Position numbers and translations under genes: made by a program
Part shown: one piece after another, positions 1 to 9,671 of the stretch
How positions within the stretch are numbered: the first letter of the stretch is position 1
Layout of the letters: each line of letters begins with the position of its first letter
Assembly: GCA_024635875.1 (NCBI GenBank)
Contig: JAGXIC010000278.1
Location: forward strand, 1 to 34,376
Reading direction: 5' to 3'
DNA length: 34,376 nucleotides
Source of the DNA: Pricia sp.
GTDB taxonomy: Bacteria > Bacteroidota > Bacteroidia > Flavobacteriales > Flavobacteriaceae
The notes under the pieces: generated by a model
Databases searched by the model: none
What the model was told of the DNA's origin: nothing
The model's input: the letters and a program-made list of their open reading frames with translations, nothing else

Positions 1-306
1 AAAGTTATCGCCCTTGTGATCGTAAAAATTATGGTGGAACTCAAAGAACTGGGCATCCTCGCTCATCCCCATGATTTCCATGGATACCTTAATCGGCTTC
101 CCCGGAAATACTTCCTTAAAGTAATACACATGCTCGTAGAAGACCACGGGGCCTATCTCGTTTTCCGCCAAGGTTTTCTGGTCAAACCCAAGGCCCATCA
201 AAAAAGACATTCGGGTATGGGCCATATAATTGATGTACGCGGTATTGGCCAAATGCCGATTGGCATCGATATCGCTCCAACGGATTTCAAAGTCTTTTAA
301 GTACAT
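1..306 (-). CDS. acyl-CoA thioesterase (4HBT/YbgC-like hotdog fold), partial at left window edge
   Basis: Reverse strand from ATG at 306 reads MYLKDFEIRWSDIDANRHLANTAYINYMAHTRMSFLMGLGFDQKTLAENEIGPVVFYEHVYYFKEVFPGKPIKVSMEIMGMSEDAQFFEFHHNFYDHKGDN, open to the edge. WSDIDANRHLANTAYINY matches the 4HBT active-site pattern. The + ORF 16..300 is its antisense. Confidence 0.88.
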   Translation of the reverse strand, partial: MYLKDFEIRWSDIDANRHLANTAYINYMAHTRMSFLMGLGFDQKTLAENEIGPVVFYEHVYYFKEVFPGKPIKVSMEIMGMSEDAQFFEFHHNFYDHKGDNF

Positions 307-380
307 ATCTTAGGGGTTTTTGTTATGCGTGCATAAGACTTACAAAAATAACATAGTTTCGGGGATTGGCTTAGCCGGAT

Positions 381-1469
381 TCAAGAAAGTTTGATGGTCT
401 TCCCTGTTTTAGCGGATGCATTGATGGCCTCAACGATAACGATGTCCTTCATACCCTCTTTGCCAGGTACCATAACCGGGCGGTTCTGTAAAATGGCCAA
501 GGCATCATCATCCATTTGGCGGGCCTGTTGGTTTTCGATGTACGTATTTAGCAGCGTTCCGTCACTAGCCTTTCCCTGTACCCCATTGTAAGCCTGAAAG
601 GGAGAGAGCTCGTACCACCCCTTTGCACAATCCGAACGAAGGATATTGACGGTCTCGGCCGCCGTCGTTTTTCCGCTGGCGCGTATCCCTTCTGGGAAGT
701 CAAATTCAAAATTGGTGACTTCCGCAACCTCTTTGAAAATTTCGGGCCTGCTGTTCTCGATGCGACCGGTTACGGCAAGAGGCTCCATCCCTGAGGTATA
801 GCGCAGCGCATTGATACAGTACACGCCGACATCGTAGATCAGTCCACCTCCTAGTTCGGCATCCATACGCCATGTATCCGGTGGATTGGTCGTGCGCCAT
901 CCAATATCCGCCCTTAACTTTTCGAGTTCTCCGAAGGGCTTCGTTTTCGACCACTCGATGATTTTTTGTGTATTGGGTTCGTGTTGCATGCGATAGCCTA
1001 TGGAAAGTTTGACCTTATTTTTGTTGCAGGCATCGATAATAGCCTGGCATTCTACGGCAGTTTTTGCCATGGGCTTTTCGCACCATACGTGTTTACCTGT
1101 GTTGGCCGCTTTTATGGCGTATTCGGAATGTAGCCCCGTAGGCAGCACGATATAAATGACATCGATGTCGGGGTTATTCGCTATACCATCCATATTTCCA
1201 TAGTTGTAGACGTTCTTATCGGGAATACCATACTTTTTCTGCCAGACCGGAATCTTTTCGGGGCTGCCCGTTACAATACCCCGGAGTTCGCAGTGCTCCG
1301 TCAATTGCAGGGCAGGCGCCAATTGGCCGCGGCTGTAGCCCCCCAGACCTACCAAGGCCACGCCCAATTTTTGTGTTTGGAATTTGGGTCTGAAAGCATA
1401 TTGGGGCAAAATGCTGATTCCGCCGAGTAATAATCCCGTTTTCTTGATGAATGTGCGTCTTTTTTGCAT
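381..1469 (-). CDS. Gfo/Idh/MocA family oxidoreductase with N-terminal Tat-type signal
   Basis: 362 aa; N-term MQKRRTFIKKTGLLLGG (twin-arginine-like), Rossmann GVALVGLGGYSRGQLAPAL, and EKPMAKT motif typical of glucose-fructose oxidoreductase-like proteins. Confidence 0.9.
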   Translation of the reverse strand: MQKRRTFIKKTGLLLGGISILPQYAFRPKFQTQKLGVALVGLGGYSRGQLAPALQLTEHCELRGIVTGSPEKIPVWQKKYGIPDKNVYNYGNMDGIANNPDIDVIYIVLPTGLHSEYAIKAANTGKHVWCEKPMAKTAVECQAIIDACNKNKVKLSIGYRMQHEPNTQKIIEWSKTKPFGELEKLRADIGWRTTNPPDTWRMDAELGGGLIYDVGVYCINALRYTSGMEPLAVTGRIENSRPEIFKEVAEVTNFEFDFPEGIRASGKTTAAETVNILRSDCAKGWYELSPFQAYNGVQGKASDGTLLNTYIENQQARQMDDDALAILQNRPVMVPGKEGMKDIVIVEAINASAKTGKTIKLS

Positions 1470-1656
1470 AGCTGTTCTTTTTCTTTGGATGGATATTTAT
1501 TTTGATGGATAAAAATGTTCCTACACTTCCCTTCACAAATTAACCATCTTTAGCCTTTATGTATTCTACTTTGTGACTTTATTAGGATGCAAATGCCATC
1601 AGTTGGATGCACTCCAGTTTTACTGCTATATTTGCATCTCGTACAAAAAACTTCAT

Positions 1657-2631
1657 ATGTCATCAAAACCCGCCTTCATCAAAGACCTATCCCTACCCGC
1701 CATCGCGGCACCCATGTTCCTGATTTCCGGCCCGAAACTCGTTATCGAATGCTGTAAAAACGGTATCGTCGGAACATTTCCCGCCCTGAACCAGCGCACT
1801 AGCGAAGGTTTTGAGGAGTGGTTGGTAGAAATCAAAACTGAACTCGACAAATTCGAAAAGGAAACCGGTAAAAAAGCGGCCCCGTTCGGCGTCAACCTTA
1901 TCGTGCACCAAACCAATCCCCGGGTGGAGGCCGATCTCAAACTCTGTGTAAAACATAAGGTGCCCATAATCATCACCTCACTAGGGGCGGTCAGCCAAGT
2001 CGTAGATGCCATTCACAGTTACGGTGGATTGGTATTTCACGACATCATCAAAAAACGGCACGCGGAAAAAGCACAGGAGGCCGGTGTAGATGGATTGATA
2101 TTGGTCGCAGCGGGAGCAGGAGGACACGCGGGCACCACCAATCCGATGACCTTGGTGGCAGAAATCAAAAAGTTCTTCAAAAAGACCATCATTCTTTCCG
2201 GATGCATCAGTACGGGGCGCGATATCGCCTCCGCCCTGCAGATGGGTGCGGATCTTGCCTATATGGGCACCCGTTTTATCAACACGGAAGAAAGCAAGGC
2301 CACTGACGAATACCGACAGATGATCATTGACGCTGGTGCTGGGGATGTGGTCTACACCGCTTCGATTTCCGGGGTACACGCGAACTTTTTAGGTGCCAGC
2401 TTAAAAGCCGCCGGAATCACCGAGGAAGATTTAAAAAAGGACACCAAAATCGATTTTGGGAAAGAGCTCGATACCGAGGCCAAGGCCTGGAAGACCATCT
2501 GGTCGGCAGGTCAAGGTTCTGCCTCGATAGACGACACACTCCCGGTGGCCGAGTTGGTCGCAAGATTAAAATCGGAATTTAAGGAGGCTGTTGAAGAGCA
2601 GGTAAAAATGTTGGAGAGGTATCCAAAATAA
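1657..2631 (+). CDS. nitronate monooxygenase / 2-nitropropane dioxygenase family
   Basis: MSSKPAFIKDLSLPAIAAPMFLISGPKLVIECCKNGIVGTFPALNQRT...; GAGGHAG and GADLAYMGTRFI motifs. Internal ATG at 1657 preferred over the ORF start at 1573. Confidence 0.9.
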   Translation: MSSKPAFIKDLSLPAIAAPMFLISGPKLVIECCKNGIVGTFPALNQRTSEGFEEWLVEIKTELDKFEKETGKKAAPFGVNLIVHQTNPRVEADLKLCVKHKVPIIITSLGAVSQVVDAIHSYGGLVFHDIIKKRHAEKAQEAGVDGLILVAAGAGGHAGTTNPMTLVAEIKKFFKKTIILSGCISTGRDIASALQMGADLAYMGTRFINTEESKATDEYRQMIIDAGAGDVVYTASISGVHANFLGASLKAAGITEEDLKKDTKIDFGKELDTEAKAWKTIWSAGQGSASIDDTLPVAELVARLKSEFKEAVEEQVKMLERYPK

Positions 2632-2664
2632 AGTACCGCTCTTTACACCGCTGGAAAAAGGTAA

Positions 2665-2766
2665 GGTTCAATCGCTACTTCGGAACTGTTCAAAGTTTAA
2701 GGTCACTATTTTTACCTTGCGCTTTGTAACCTTGAACTCTAAACCTGCCGAAGGCAGACTTGAACC
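2665..2766 (-). repeat. ~102-bp dispersed repeat, copy 1, with GGTTCAA/TTGAACC ends and internal hairpin CTGCCGAAGGCAG
   Basis: Reverse complement ends ...TTAAACTTTGAACAGttccgaagtaGCGATTGAACC, matching the end of 30692-30795 (...TTAAACTTTGAACAGcagcttagctGCGATTGAACC). Confidence 0.6.
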
Positions 2767-3350
2767 ATAAATTGTTGCTTAAGCACTCCAACAAATTTCT
2801 TAATCGGTTAAAAAGCTGATCCTCATTTATACCACCGACTCTCGAGTCTGCAATTCCCCCAGAAAATAGTGCAAATGGGCTCACCGCCATAGCACCCGCG
2901 CCCACCGCTGAAGCGACACGCTTGACCGAACCTTTTCGTACATTGCCCACGATGAAAGAACCGGGAATACTTGTCTCTAGCGACTGAGGTTTCCGTTTTC
3001 TAAAAATATCACACCGATAAAGGTCGTTTTCACTGATACCCGCACCGGTAAAAATGAACCCCTTTTCATCTGTGGCGACAAGACCATAGAGCCATTCGGT
3101 GCAGGGTTTGGCCCCGATAAAGGTAAAAAGGTTGGTGATATACGTTTTTGCCATGCAGTACGATCACGTTACCCGGGTTATAGGGGTCGTCAATATGTAT
3201 AGCCCCGTTTAAAACCAGGAAAAAATCGTATTTCAGGTCTCCGAGTTCAAAAATAGGGGTATCGGTTTCGAAAGTTTTCACATCACCATACTCTTTTAAC
3301 CTAGAAATCTGTTTTTGCGCTAGCTTTGTAAATCTAGAGTCTGTCATCAC
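2690..3350 (-). pseudogene. remnant of cyclic-nucleotide-binding domain + thioredoxin reductase fusion protein, internally deleted
   Basis: Two frames: 3350-3066 encodes a cNMP-binding N-terminus (FELGDLKYDFFLVLNGAIHIDDPYNPGNVIVLHG). 3154-2690 encodes a thioredoxin-reductase C-terminus (NLFTFIGAKPCTEWL...LETSIPGSFIVGNVRKGSVKRVASAVGAGAMAV). The FAD/NADP core between them is absent. Confidence 0.8.
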
Positions 3351-3469
3351 TTGGTATTTTGCAAAATTATCGGAAGTAAATCCATTAATTAATTTAAAAG
3401 TTTTTTTAAGTATTTTTAGCCTTGGGATCGTTCACAGGTATTTTCCCTACTCTTAGTAATCCATCAAAA

Positions 3470-4486
3470 ATGTATATCAAACGTAATATCGGTTGGGGAC
3501 TCATTCTTCGCTTCGCCTGGAAAAATCTAATATTCTTTACGCTCTATGCGACCGGAATTTTCTGTCTCTATCATTTCTTGGGATGGACGTTCATCGACGT
3601 GCCCTTTCAGCCCCTTAGCCTAATCGGTATAGCGGTCGCCTTTTACATCGGTTTCAAGAACAGCCAGAGTTATGATCGTTTTTGGGAAGGCCGTAAAATA
3701 TGGGGCGGCATTGTAAACTATAGCCGCACTTGGGCCATTCAGGTCTTAAGTTTTGTAAGGTCGGATGAATCCGAATACGATAAAAAGATGCAGACCCAAA
3801 TGATCCACCGCCACATCGCCTGGATCAATGCGTTGCGGGTGCAGCTACGTCAGCCCAAGCCATGGGCCCTGAAAGAAAATCGGATGGTAGAAAAGGTGTT
3901 CGACAAACACGACGAACGCAACATCTCGTGCAACGAAGCCTATAACTATGTTAGTAAGCGCGAGTTCAGCGATTTGAAAAAGCGCGTAAACCCCGCCACA
4001 CATTTGGTCAAAAATCAGGCGTTGGATATTTGTAGGTTAAAGGAAAAGCAAGTCATCGACGGTTTTCAGGAAGACCAGCTACACTCCGTTCTAGAGGAGT
4101 TCTATAACTTACAGGGCATGTGCGAACGTATTAAGAATACCCCTTTTCCAAGACAATATGGCTATTTCTCAAAAGTGTTTACTTGGATTTTCGTTTTACT
4201 TCTACCGTTTGGCCTATTGGATGTTTTTGAGGATGACGCGGCGACCGGGCCCGCAAAAATTGCCGATTGGTATGTGTTTTTAATGATTCCGTTTTCCGTA
4301 TTGATATCTTGGATTTTCAGTACTATGGAAATTATAGGCGATAACAGCGAAGATCCCTTCGAGGGCCGTATCAACGATGTGCCGATGACCGCACTTTGCC
4401 GGACCATTGAAATCGACCTTCGAGATATGCTGGACGAAGAGGAACTGCCAGATCCAGTGCTGCCGAAGGATAATATTCTGTACTGA
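3470..4486 (+). CDS. bestrophin-family (UPF0187) membrane channel protein
   Basis: MYIKRNIGWGLILRFAWKNLIFFTLYATG...FYIGFKNSQSYDRFWEGRKIWGGIVNYSRTWA is the bestrophin-like signature. Start chosen at internal ATG 3470. Confidence 0.88.
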   Translation: MYIKRNIGWGLILRFAWKNLIFFTLYATGIFCLYHFLGWTFIDVPFQPLSLIGIAVAFYIGFKNSQSYDRFWEGRKIWGGIVNYSRTWAIQVLSFVRSDESEYDKKMQTQMIHRHIAWINALRVQLRQPKPWALKENRMVEKVFDKHDERNISCNEAYNYVSKREFSDLKKRVNPATHLVKNQALDICRLKEKQVIDGFQEDQLHSVLEEFYNLQGMCERIKNTPFPRQYGYFSKVFTWIFVLLLPFGLLDVFEDDAATGPAKIADWYVFLMIPFSVLISWIFSTMEIIGDNSEDPFEGRINDVPMTALCRTIEIDLRDMLDEEELPDPVLPKDNILY

Positions 4487-5448
4487 TGCCGTTACTTTCT
4501 TCGAACTACCGGCCACCGCTATATCTTAGATACGGCCATCTATCCACTATCTATTCCGGGTTGTTCAGGAAGGTCGATGGGCTCGATCAAGAACGCGAAC
4601 GGCTAGAACTAACCGACGGCGATTTTATGGATCTGGATTGGAGCTTCGCGGAGCATCCTTCCGAAAAAGTTGCCATTCTGTTGCACGGTCTTGAAGGCAA
4701 TGCCCAGCGCCCCTACATCACAGGAAGCGCCAAGGCCTTTAACGAAGCGGGCATCGATACCTGTGCGGTCAATTTTCGGGGCTGCAGTGGCGAGACCAAT
4801 CTGCTGTACCGTTCGTACCATTCAGGGGCTACCGAAGATTTGGATGCCGTTGTGCAGCATATTATCCAAATCAAAAATTATAAGGAAATCTATATCAAGG
4901 GCGTCAGTCTGGGCGGAAATATGGCGCTGAAATACGTCGGGGAACCTCGAAATGTTCACGAACAAATTAAGGCGGTCATCGCAGTATCGCCGCCCTGCAA
5001 TTTGTACAGCTCGTTAAAAGAACTGTTGGAACCTAAAAATTACGCCTATGCCTTACGATTCCGGAAACATTTGGTCGATAAACTACGACTGAAACTGCCC
5101 CTTTTCCCCGACCGCATTTCAAGTTCGGAGATTAAGGGCATCAAGAACCTAAAAGACTTCGACGACATCTATACGGCACCTGCACACGGTTTCAAAGATG
5201 CACTGGATTATTACGAACAATGCAGTTGCCGACAATTTTTAGCGAACGTTCGTGTGCCCTCGCTAATCATAAGCGCAACGAACGATTCCTTTTTGGGGCC
5301 GGAATGCTATCCGTATAGCGAAGCTAAAGAAAACGGAGCGCTACATCTGGAAACTCCGAGATTTGGCGGTCATGTCGGATTCATTGACTCAAAAAATCGC
5401 TATTATTCCGAAAAAAGGGCAATAAAATTTCTGGAAGAGGTTATTTAG
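4486..5448 (+). CDS. alpha/beta hydrolase, YheT family (COG0429-type)
   Basis: LLHGLEGNAQRPYITG, NFRGCSGETNLLYRSYHSGATEDLD, KGVSLGGNMALKYVGE nucleophile elbow. Start codon overlaps the upstream stop (TGATG). Confidence 0.9.
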   Translation: MPLLSSNYRPPLYLRYGHLSTIYSGLFRKVDGLDQERERLELTDGDFMDLDWSFAEHPSEKVAILLHGLEGNAQRPYITGSAKAFNEAGIDTCAVNFRGCSGETNLLYRSYHSGATEDLDAVVQHIIQIKNYKEIYIKGVSLGGNMALKYVGEPRNVHEQIKAVIAVSPPCNLYSSLKELLEPKNYAYALRFRKHLVDKLRLKLPLFPDRISSSEIKGIKNLKDFDDIYTAPAHGFKDALDYYEQCSCRQFLANVRVPSLIISATNDSFLGPECYPYSEAKENGALHLETPRFGGHVGFIDSKNRYYSEKRAIKFLEEVI

Positions 5449-5522
5449 ATTTTATGATTCATTATATTAGTGGCTTAAATAATAAAGATGTCGAAATTTG
5501 TTCGACGCAAAATTTAACATAA

Positions 5523-6008
5523 ATGAAAAAAATACTGGTAGTATTTGCCTTGTGCGGATTGTTTATCGGCTGCGGCGAATCGAAAAAGGAAGAAAAGAAA
5601 GAAGGTTTTGAAATGAACCGTACCAAAACCGTCGACAAAGCGACCGAAGTCCAAGCGGAAGGCGTACCCGTAGATATGGAAAATGAGGGCGTCGGCCCGT
5701 TCAAGGATATTTCCTTTAACAGCGACATCAACCAAGAACTGGCTTCCGCCGGCGAGGCCAAGTACAAAGCCATATGCACCGCGTGCCATATGGCCGAAAA
5801 ACGTATGATAGGCCCTGCCCTTAAAGGCGTCTACGAAAGAAGAAATCCGGCCTGGGTGATGAACATGATTATCGGTCCCGACAAAATGCTCAAGGAAGAC
5901 CCTATTGCAAAGGCATTGTTAAAGGAGTACAACAATGCCATTATGTTGAATCAAAATTTATCCGAAGACGAAACGCGACAAGTTGCCGAGTACTTACGGA
6001 CGTTGTAA
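5523..6008 (+). CDS. monoheme c-type cytochrome lipoprotein
   Basis: Lipobox MKKILVVFALCGLFIGCGESKK; heme motif CTACH; Met-containing C-terminal cytochrome fold ending VAEYLRTL. Confidence 0.88.
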   Translation: MKKILVVFALCGLFIGCGESKKEEKKEGFEMNRTKTVDKATEVQAEGVPVDMENEGVGPFKDISFNSDINQELASAGEAKYKAICTACHMAEKRMIGPALKGVYERRNPAWVMNMIIGPDKMLKEDPIAKALLKEYNNAIMLNQNLSEDETRQVAEYLRTL

Positions 6009-6038
6009 GCTTCGAAAAGAAAGTATTAAAAAGTGCTG

Positions 6039-6167
6039 TTATCCGGTGATGTTCACGGGATAGTCGATGCCATGCTTTAACCGACGGTAGAAATTGTGTT
6101 CCGGCACTCGCTCGCTCAGCTGGAAATCGTTCAAGGGCTTTTCCCGGTACGGCTTTTTTCCCTGCAT
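6039..6167 (-). pseudogene. relic of IS1182-like transposase N-terminus
   Basis: Reverse strand MQGKKPYREKPLNDFQLSERVPEHNFYRRLKHGIDYPVNITG*, 42 aa then stop; MQGKK...F.LSERVPE.NFYRRLK resembles the start of IS1182-family transposases. Confidence 0.6.
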
Positions 6168-6253
6168 ACCTTAAGGTACGATCCCTTTCCCGATCGGCAA
6201 GATCGAAAACCCCATTTTTTGACTAACTTGTGCAGCAGGCATAGAACCTATGG

Positions 6254-6342
6254 GCAATGAACTCCACAGCCCTGGTCTCTTTTCCGCGTACGATGGGGCG
6301 GACGTAGTCCTTGTCCAGGCTAACGATACGGTCCGACCCTCG
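6254..6342 (-). pseudogene. relic of DDE transposase internal segment
   Basis: Reverse strand GRGSDRIVSLDKDYVRPIVRGKETRAVEFIAHRFY resembles the ...RIVS(I/L)xKxxVRPIVRGKExxxVEFGAK... stretch of IS5/IS1182-type transposases; stop shortly after. Confidence 0.6.
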
Positions 6343-6420
6343 TCCCCCGTAAAAACAAACCTAAATCGAACCCGTCACCAAAGTTTTAACTTAGAAAAAA
6401 CTAATTATCTTGCAGTAGCT

Positions 6421-8070
6421 TTAAAGCCCCCAAACATTAAAAGGATTTTTGGTTTCCTTTTCTTTCGTCTTCACATTGTCAACCATTACCTTATATGTAG
6501 GGTCTTCAAGTACGTTCACGTCGATAATTTCATTGGCATTTTCGAGAAGGCGGATGCAGTCTTTGCTCAAATGCCGAAGGTGTATTTTTTTTCCGACCTT
6601 GGCGTAGCGCTCGGTAATCTTATTCAGGGCCTCGATGCCCGACATGTCGGCAACGCGACTTTCCCGAAAGTCGATGATAACTTCATCGGGGTCGTTCTGC
6701 ACGTCGAACTTTTCACTGAAAAGGGTGGTCGAACCAAAGAACAAAGGACCATATATTTCATAATGCTTAATGCCGTTTTCATCGATACGTTTTCGGGCGC
6801 GAATCCGTTTGGCATTTTCCCAAGAATAGGCCAGCGCTGAAATTATGACCCCCAATAGCACGGCAATAGCTAGATTATGGGTAATCGCCGTAATCAGGGT
6901 GACCAAAACCATGACCACCACATCGGAGTTTGGCATTTTTCGAAACGTCTTAAAGCTTGCCCATTCAAAGGTGCCGATGGCGACCATAAACATCAGTCCG
7001 ACCAAAGCGGCCATAGGCAAACGCTCTATCAAACTAGAGCCGAACATAATAAAAACCAGCAGCATGACCGCTGCCGTTATACCCGACAGACGGGCACGGG
7101 CCCCTGCGGAAACGTTAATCAGACTCTGGCCGATCATGGCGCAACCGCCCATTCCCGAAAGAAAACCGGAAAAGATATTTGCCGTGCCTTGGGCAACACA
7201 TTCTCGGTTCCCGCTACCACGTGTTTCCGTAATCTCGTCGATAATGTTCAGCGTCAAAAGGCTTTCGATCAAACCTACCCCCGCTACGATGGCCGCATAG
7301 GGAAAAATAATCTTGAAAGATTCAAAGTTTACAGGTATCTGTGGAATAGAAAGCGGCGGAAATCCGCCTTTTATGGTTTCCCCTTCGCCCATAATACCGG
7401 CAACGGTCAGGGTGTCGACACTAAAGCCGATTACAATAGCCGAAACTACCACAATGGCCACCAATGATGACGGCACAGCTTTTGTTAGTTTCGGCAAGCC
7501 CCAAATGATCAGCATGGTCAATAGGGCGAGGCCGAGCATGGTCAAAAATGGACCTGTAGGCAACAGGTTTTCGGTTCCTTTTTGATAGAAATTAGGGAAT
7601 TGGGCCATAAAAATGATGATGGCCAAACCGTTTACGAAGCCGAACATCACGGGTTGTGGGACCAAACGGATGAATTTTCCCAAACGGAGCAAGCCTGCTG
7701 CGATTTGCAGGGCGCCGGCTACGATTACCGTGGCGAAGACATAATTTAATATAGTTTCCGGTTCGATACCGGGGAAATTACGTTTGAGCTCCAAAATCAG
7801 GCCGATAAAGATGACGGCTACGGCCCCCGTTGCCCCGGAAATCATTCCGGGACGCCCACCGAAAATCGAGGTAATCAGGCAGAGTACGAAAGCGGCATAC
7901 AATCCGGTTAGGGGAGAGAAACCGGGAATCAGGGCAAAGGCGATGGCCTCCGGCACTAACGCAAGCGCTACGGTAAGTCCGGATAGGATTTCCGTTTTAT
8001 AATCGACTTTTTGTCTAAAGTCAAAGAGGTTGAGGTATTTTTTCACGGGGCCGGTTTTTTGAGCGGGCAA
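6421..8070 (-). CDS. SulP family inorganic anion transporter with STAS domain (copy 1)
   Basis: 549 aa; GLTVALALVPEAIAFALIPGFSPLTGLYAAF; C-term STAS (EVIIDFRESRVADMSGIEALNKI). Confidence 0.93.
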   Translation of the reverse strand: MPAQKTGPVKKYLNLFDFRQKVDYKTEILSGLTVALALVPEAIAFALIPGFSPLTGLYAAFVLCLITSIFGGRPGMISGATGAVAVIFIGLILELKRNFPGIEPETILNYVFATVIVAGALQIAAGLLRLGKFIRLVPQPVMFGFVNGLAIIIFMAQFPNFYQKGTENLLPTGPFLTMLGLALLTMLIIWGLPKLTKAVPSSLVAIVVVSAIVIGFSVDTLTVAGIMGEGETIKGGFPPLSIPQIPVNFESFKIIFPYAAIVAGVGLIESLLTLNIIDEITETRGSGNRECVAQGTANIFSGFLSGMGGCAMIGQSLINVSAGARARLSGITAAVMLLVFIMFGSSLIERLPMAALVGLMFMVAIGTFEWASFKTFRKMPNSDVVVMVLVTLITAITHNLAIAVLLGVIISALAYSWENAKRIRARKRIDENGIKHYEIYGPLFFGSTTLFSEKFDVQNDPDEVIIDFRESRVADMSGIEALNKITERYAKVGKKIHLRHLSKDCIRLLENANEIIDVNVLEDPTYKVMVDNVKTKEKETKNPFNVWGL

Positions 8071-8087
8071 AAATACGGCTTATTATT

Positions 8088-9059
8088 TTACCAATTTCTC
8101 AAGCCCAACAACTTCTCTCCCAACTCGGTCAGTTCGGCGGTGTCGTATTTCTCCTGTTCCCAATGCCTAGGGTCGCCGGGAAAGGCATAGCCTTCAGGTG
8201 CGATACGTTGCTTCCAAGACTTGATTCGCCATTGCCGCAGTTCTTCATTATCCTCTTCGGCGGGCATCATGGAAATATATTGCGCAATACGGACTTTATC
8301 CTTAGACTTGTTCGGGCGGATGCCATGGGGCTCGGTACTATTGAAAATGAGCAGATCGCCCGCTTCCATTTTTACTTTAACAATCTTATCCTGTACGTCC
8401 GAAATATCGGGTTGAAAACGGTCGCGGTCATCAGGTTGGGTAAGCTTCCAGGTATCGTAATTACGATAAAGCCACGGAATGCACTGAAAACCACCCATAT
8501 TCTCATCGGTCTGGGCGGCGAGCGCCAAAACGCCCTGTACGTTCTGTGGTCGGGTCTCGGGATCATAATCCCAATGAATGAATCCCTTTTTATCACTTCC
8601 GGACGGCAATGGAAAATTGAGATTCGCCCTGTCGATGGTCACCCAAAGTTTTTCGGTGCCCCATACATCGACAAAGGCATTGTACACACGAGGCATTTGT
8701 CGGTTGTTCCAAAGATGCTGGTGATTGTAGACCTCCACCATGCCGGTACCTGTCAGTTCCTTCATTTTCATTTCGGCACGGGAGGGAGCATACCAAGTTT
8801 GGCGATCATTGGGATCCTTTTCGTCAAATTCCCAGATAAAATCCGCCGTGGCCCGTGCCTGTTCTTTGGGCACGGCGTTTTTTACGACTATGTATCCGTT
8901 GTGTTTCCAAAACTTCCAATCTTCTTCGCTCAAGACCCGCAAGGGTTTCCCATCGCTCCGGTCGTTCAGTTTTTGTTTGCTGCTTGTGGCAGTTGAAGGA
9001 TTTCCGGGGATTTCCTCATGGGCCTTGTTGGCCATTTCCGCCTTGTACTTCGAATCCAT
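8088..9059 (-). CDS. phytanoyl-CoA dioxygenase (PhyH) family protein
   Basis: 323 aa; FWKHNGYIVVKNAVPKEQ, HWDYD, and C-terminal HGIRPNKSKDKVRIAQYISMMPA consistent with the PhyH Fe(II)/2OG fold. 17 bp upstream of the SulP copy 1 start. Confidence 0.85.
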   Translation of the reverse strand: MDSKYKAEMANKAHEEIPGNPSTATSSKQKLNDRSDGKPLRVLSEEDWKFWKHNGYIVVKNAVPKEQARATADFIWEFDEKDPNDRQTWYAPSRAEMKMKELTGTGMVEVYNHQHLWNNRQMPRVYNAFVDVWGTEKLWVTIDRANLNFPLPSGSDKKGFIHWDYDPETRPQNVQGVLALAAQTDENMGGFQCIPWLYRNYDTWKLTQPDDRDRFQPDISDVQDKIVKVKMEAGDLLIFNSTEPHGIRPNKSKDKVRIAQYISMMPAEEDNEELRQWRIKSWKQRIAPEGYAFPGDPRHWEQEKYDTAELTELGEKLLGLRNW

Positions 9060-9207
9060 AGTCGTATATTATATCCTCTTAAATTACGTAATTTCGTTGA
9101 ATCTAATTCCAATAAATAGGTACGTTTCACCGTTAGGACTAGAAAAATGGCCTTTCAAGGCAGATATAGCCAAATAAACCTGTTATTTTACCGCAAATAT
9201 ACTATCC

Positions 9208-9597
9208 ATGAAATTCAAATTATTGCATCTTTTATCCATTACAGCAGTATTCTTGTTGTCGTCTTGTGCCCACCGTTTGGTCGGTACGTGGACTGTTCAG
9301 AAGTATGAGGACATAAGCCCCGGGGGCAAGGGAACTTCGGTACAGAATGCCGGTTCAATTTCCTTTGATACAGATGGTACCGGCCAAAAAGAAATGAACT
9401 ATACCGTGCTCGGGGTTGAGAAGGACGACAGCACTCCTTTTAAATGGTCGGCAACAGAAAATTACATCACTATTGAAAGTGAGGATTCGGATATTTCCAA
9501 AACATGGATTTATCTAGAAAACAAGGGCAAAAGCCAAAAATGGAAGTCGACCGACGGTAAAAATCAAGTGCAGACCTTGGAGTTGGTGAAGCAATAA
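9208..9597 (+). CDS. lipocalin-like lipoprotein
   Basis: 129 aa; lipobox LLSSCAHRLVGTWTVQKYE, followed by beta-rich pattern with KWSATENYITIE. Confidence 0.7.
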   Translation: MKFKLLHLLSITAVFLLSSCAHRLVGTWTVQKYEDISPGGKGTSVQNAGSISFDTDGTGQKEMNYTVLGVEKDDSTPFKWSATENYITIESEDSDISKTWIYLENKGKSQKWKSTDGKNQVQTLELVKQ

Positions 9598-9671
9598 ATA
9601 ACAAATTACAAATTACAAAACCTGGATGAAGCATTTCCGAAAGTCAATTCTATCAAGCTAAAAAAAACAAT

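Noticed and set aside
6845-7467. Plus-strand ORFs of 151 and 196 aa opposite SulP copy 1
   Set aside because: Antisense to a clear SulP gene with normal coding signal; compositions are complement artefacts.
8163-8996. 277-aa plus-strand ORF
   Set aside because: Antisense of the PhyH family gene; no recognisable domain.
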